A stretch of 64,000 nt of DNA from Bacteroidales bacterium (lineage in GTDB: Bacteria > Bacteroidota > Bacteroidia > Bacteroidales > GCA-2748055): assembly GCA_029210725.1 (NCBI GenBank), contig JARGFM010000017.1, positions 22,044 through 86,043 of the forward strand, given 5' to 3'. The notes under the pieces are model-generated. The model was not told the DNA's origin. It did no database searches and saw only the letters and a list, made by a program, of their open reading frames with translations. Each line of letters starts with the position of its first letter. Position 1 is the first letter of the stretch. The position numbers and the translations under genes were made by a program. Below, one piece after another: positions 63,814-64,000 of the stretch.

Positions 63814-64000
63814 GTTCGATTGAAGTCTTTGAACTCTTAGTCTTAGTTAATGAGCCATCAAGAGAAACGCACAGGATTCTATAGTTCGATATGAATGATT
63901 ACTAAAAGACAATCCTAGCCTGGATTATTCATAAATAAAAGGGAATTGTTCATTGAAAATGCTGAAAAGTCAGTAAATTCAAGTTGTTCAGAACAACCCC
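63814..64000. other. AT-rich DNA beyond the CHU_C breakpoint, possible insertion sequence end
   Basis: No frame is visible in the last 187 bases. CCTAGCCTGGATTATTCATA starting near 63914 resembles the CCT-initial ends of some Bacteroidota IS1380-type elements, but without the rest of the element this is only a suggestion. Confidence 0.25.

Overview
The window looks like chromosomal DNA of a Bacteroidota bacterium, probably in or near Bacteroidales/Marinilabiliales. The signs are gldD/gldE gliding genes, a PorP/SprF protein, T9SS C-terminal domains of both sorting types, a Wzi-type outer-membrane protein, an Rne/Rng–HU–small basic protein block, ECF sigma/anti-sigma pairs, a eukaryotic-type citrate synthase and TAnnTTTG-type -7 promoter boxes ahead of several genes. 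No rRNA, tRNA, CRISPR array or complete mobile element was seen.

Layout. 1-3.2 kb: the tail of a probable ribosomal protein L17 gene, then eno and gltA, with clear terminators. 3.8-8 kb: a SpoIIE-type phosphatase with an internal deletion, a hybrid histidine kinase with a degraded kinase core, and two secreted proteins of unknown function. 8-11 kb: hisS and hutH. 11-14 kb: an ECF sigma, anti-sigma and Spy/CpxP-like set plus a VWA protein. 14.3-17.2 kb: a beta-propeller LytS-type kinase with its LytTR regulator. 17.2-24 kb: a T9SS-exported M14 peptidase, ychF, tkt and an alkaline-phosphatase-fold protein that has lost its metal ligands. 23.7-29.4 kb: GGGP synthase, PPTase, gldD, gldE, ssb, mutY, HU and a 30-residue basic protein. 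29.5-35.7 kb: rng, dsbD and a PhoB/PhoR-like pair. 36-44.6 kb: a P-loop-less ATPase-like protein, flavin reductase, lnt, an OlsF-like double acyltransferase, a dipeptidase lipoprotein, a YdcF-like protein and sod. 45-50 kb: pruA, divIC, a GT2, OmpH/Skp and an SDR epimerase. 50.5-52.3 kb: hipBA with its operators. 52-64 kb: envelope and polysaccharide genes (sugar transferase, DUF354, Wzi), cysQ and cysC, an ECF sigma followed by a membrane-anchored PKD/CHU_C protein, a LarA homologue, PorP/SprF and a truncated CHU_C gene.

Two features stand out beyond the genes. First, short tandem arrays (15-21 bp, once 36 bp) sit at many gene edges. In four cases (tkt, gldE, pruA, ychF) the repeated unit contains the stop codon of the upstream gene. 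Second, a 238-bp intergenic element of about 90% identity occurs twice in opposite orientation, 40 kb apart, each copy downstream of a metabolic gene and next to its own unrelated tandem array. Several proteins (alkaline-phosphatase-like, ATPase-like, kinase-like) keep their fold but lack catalytic residues.
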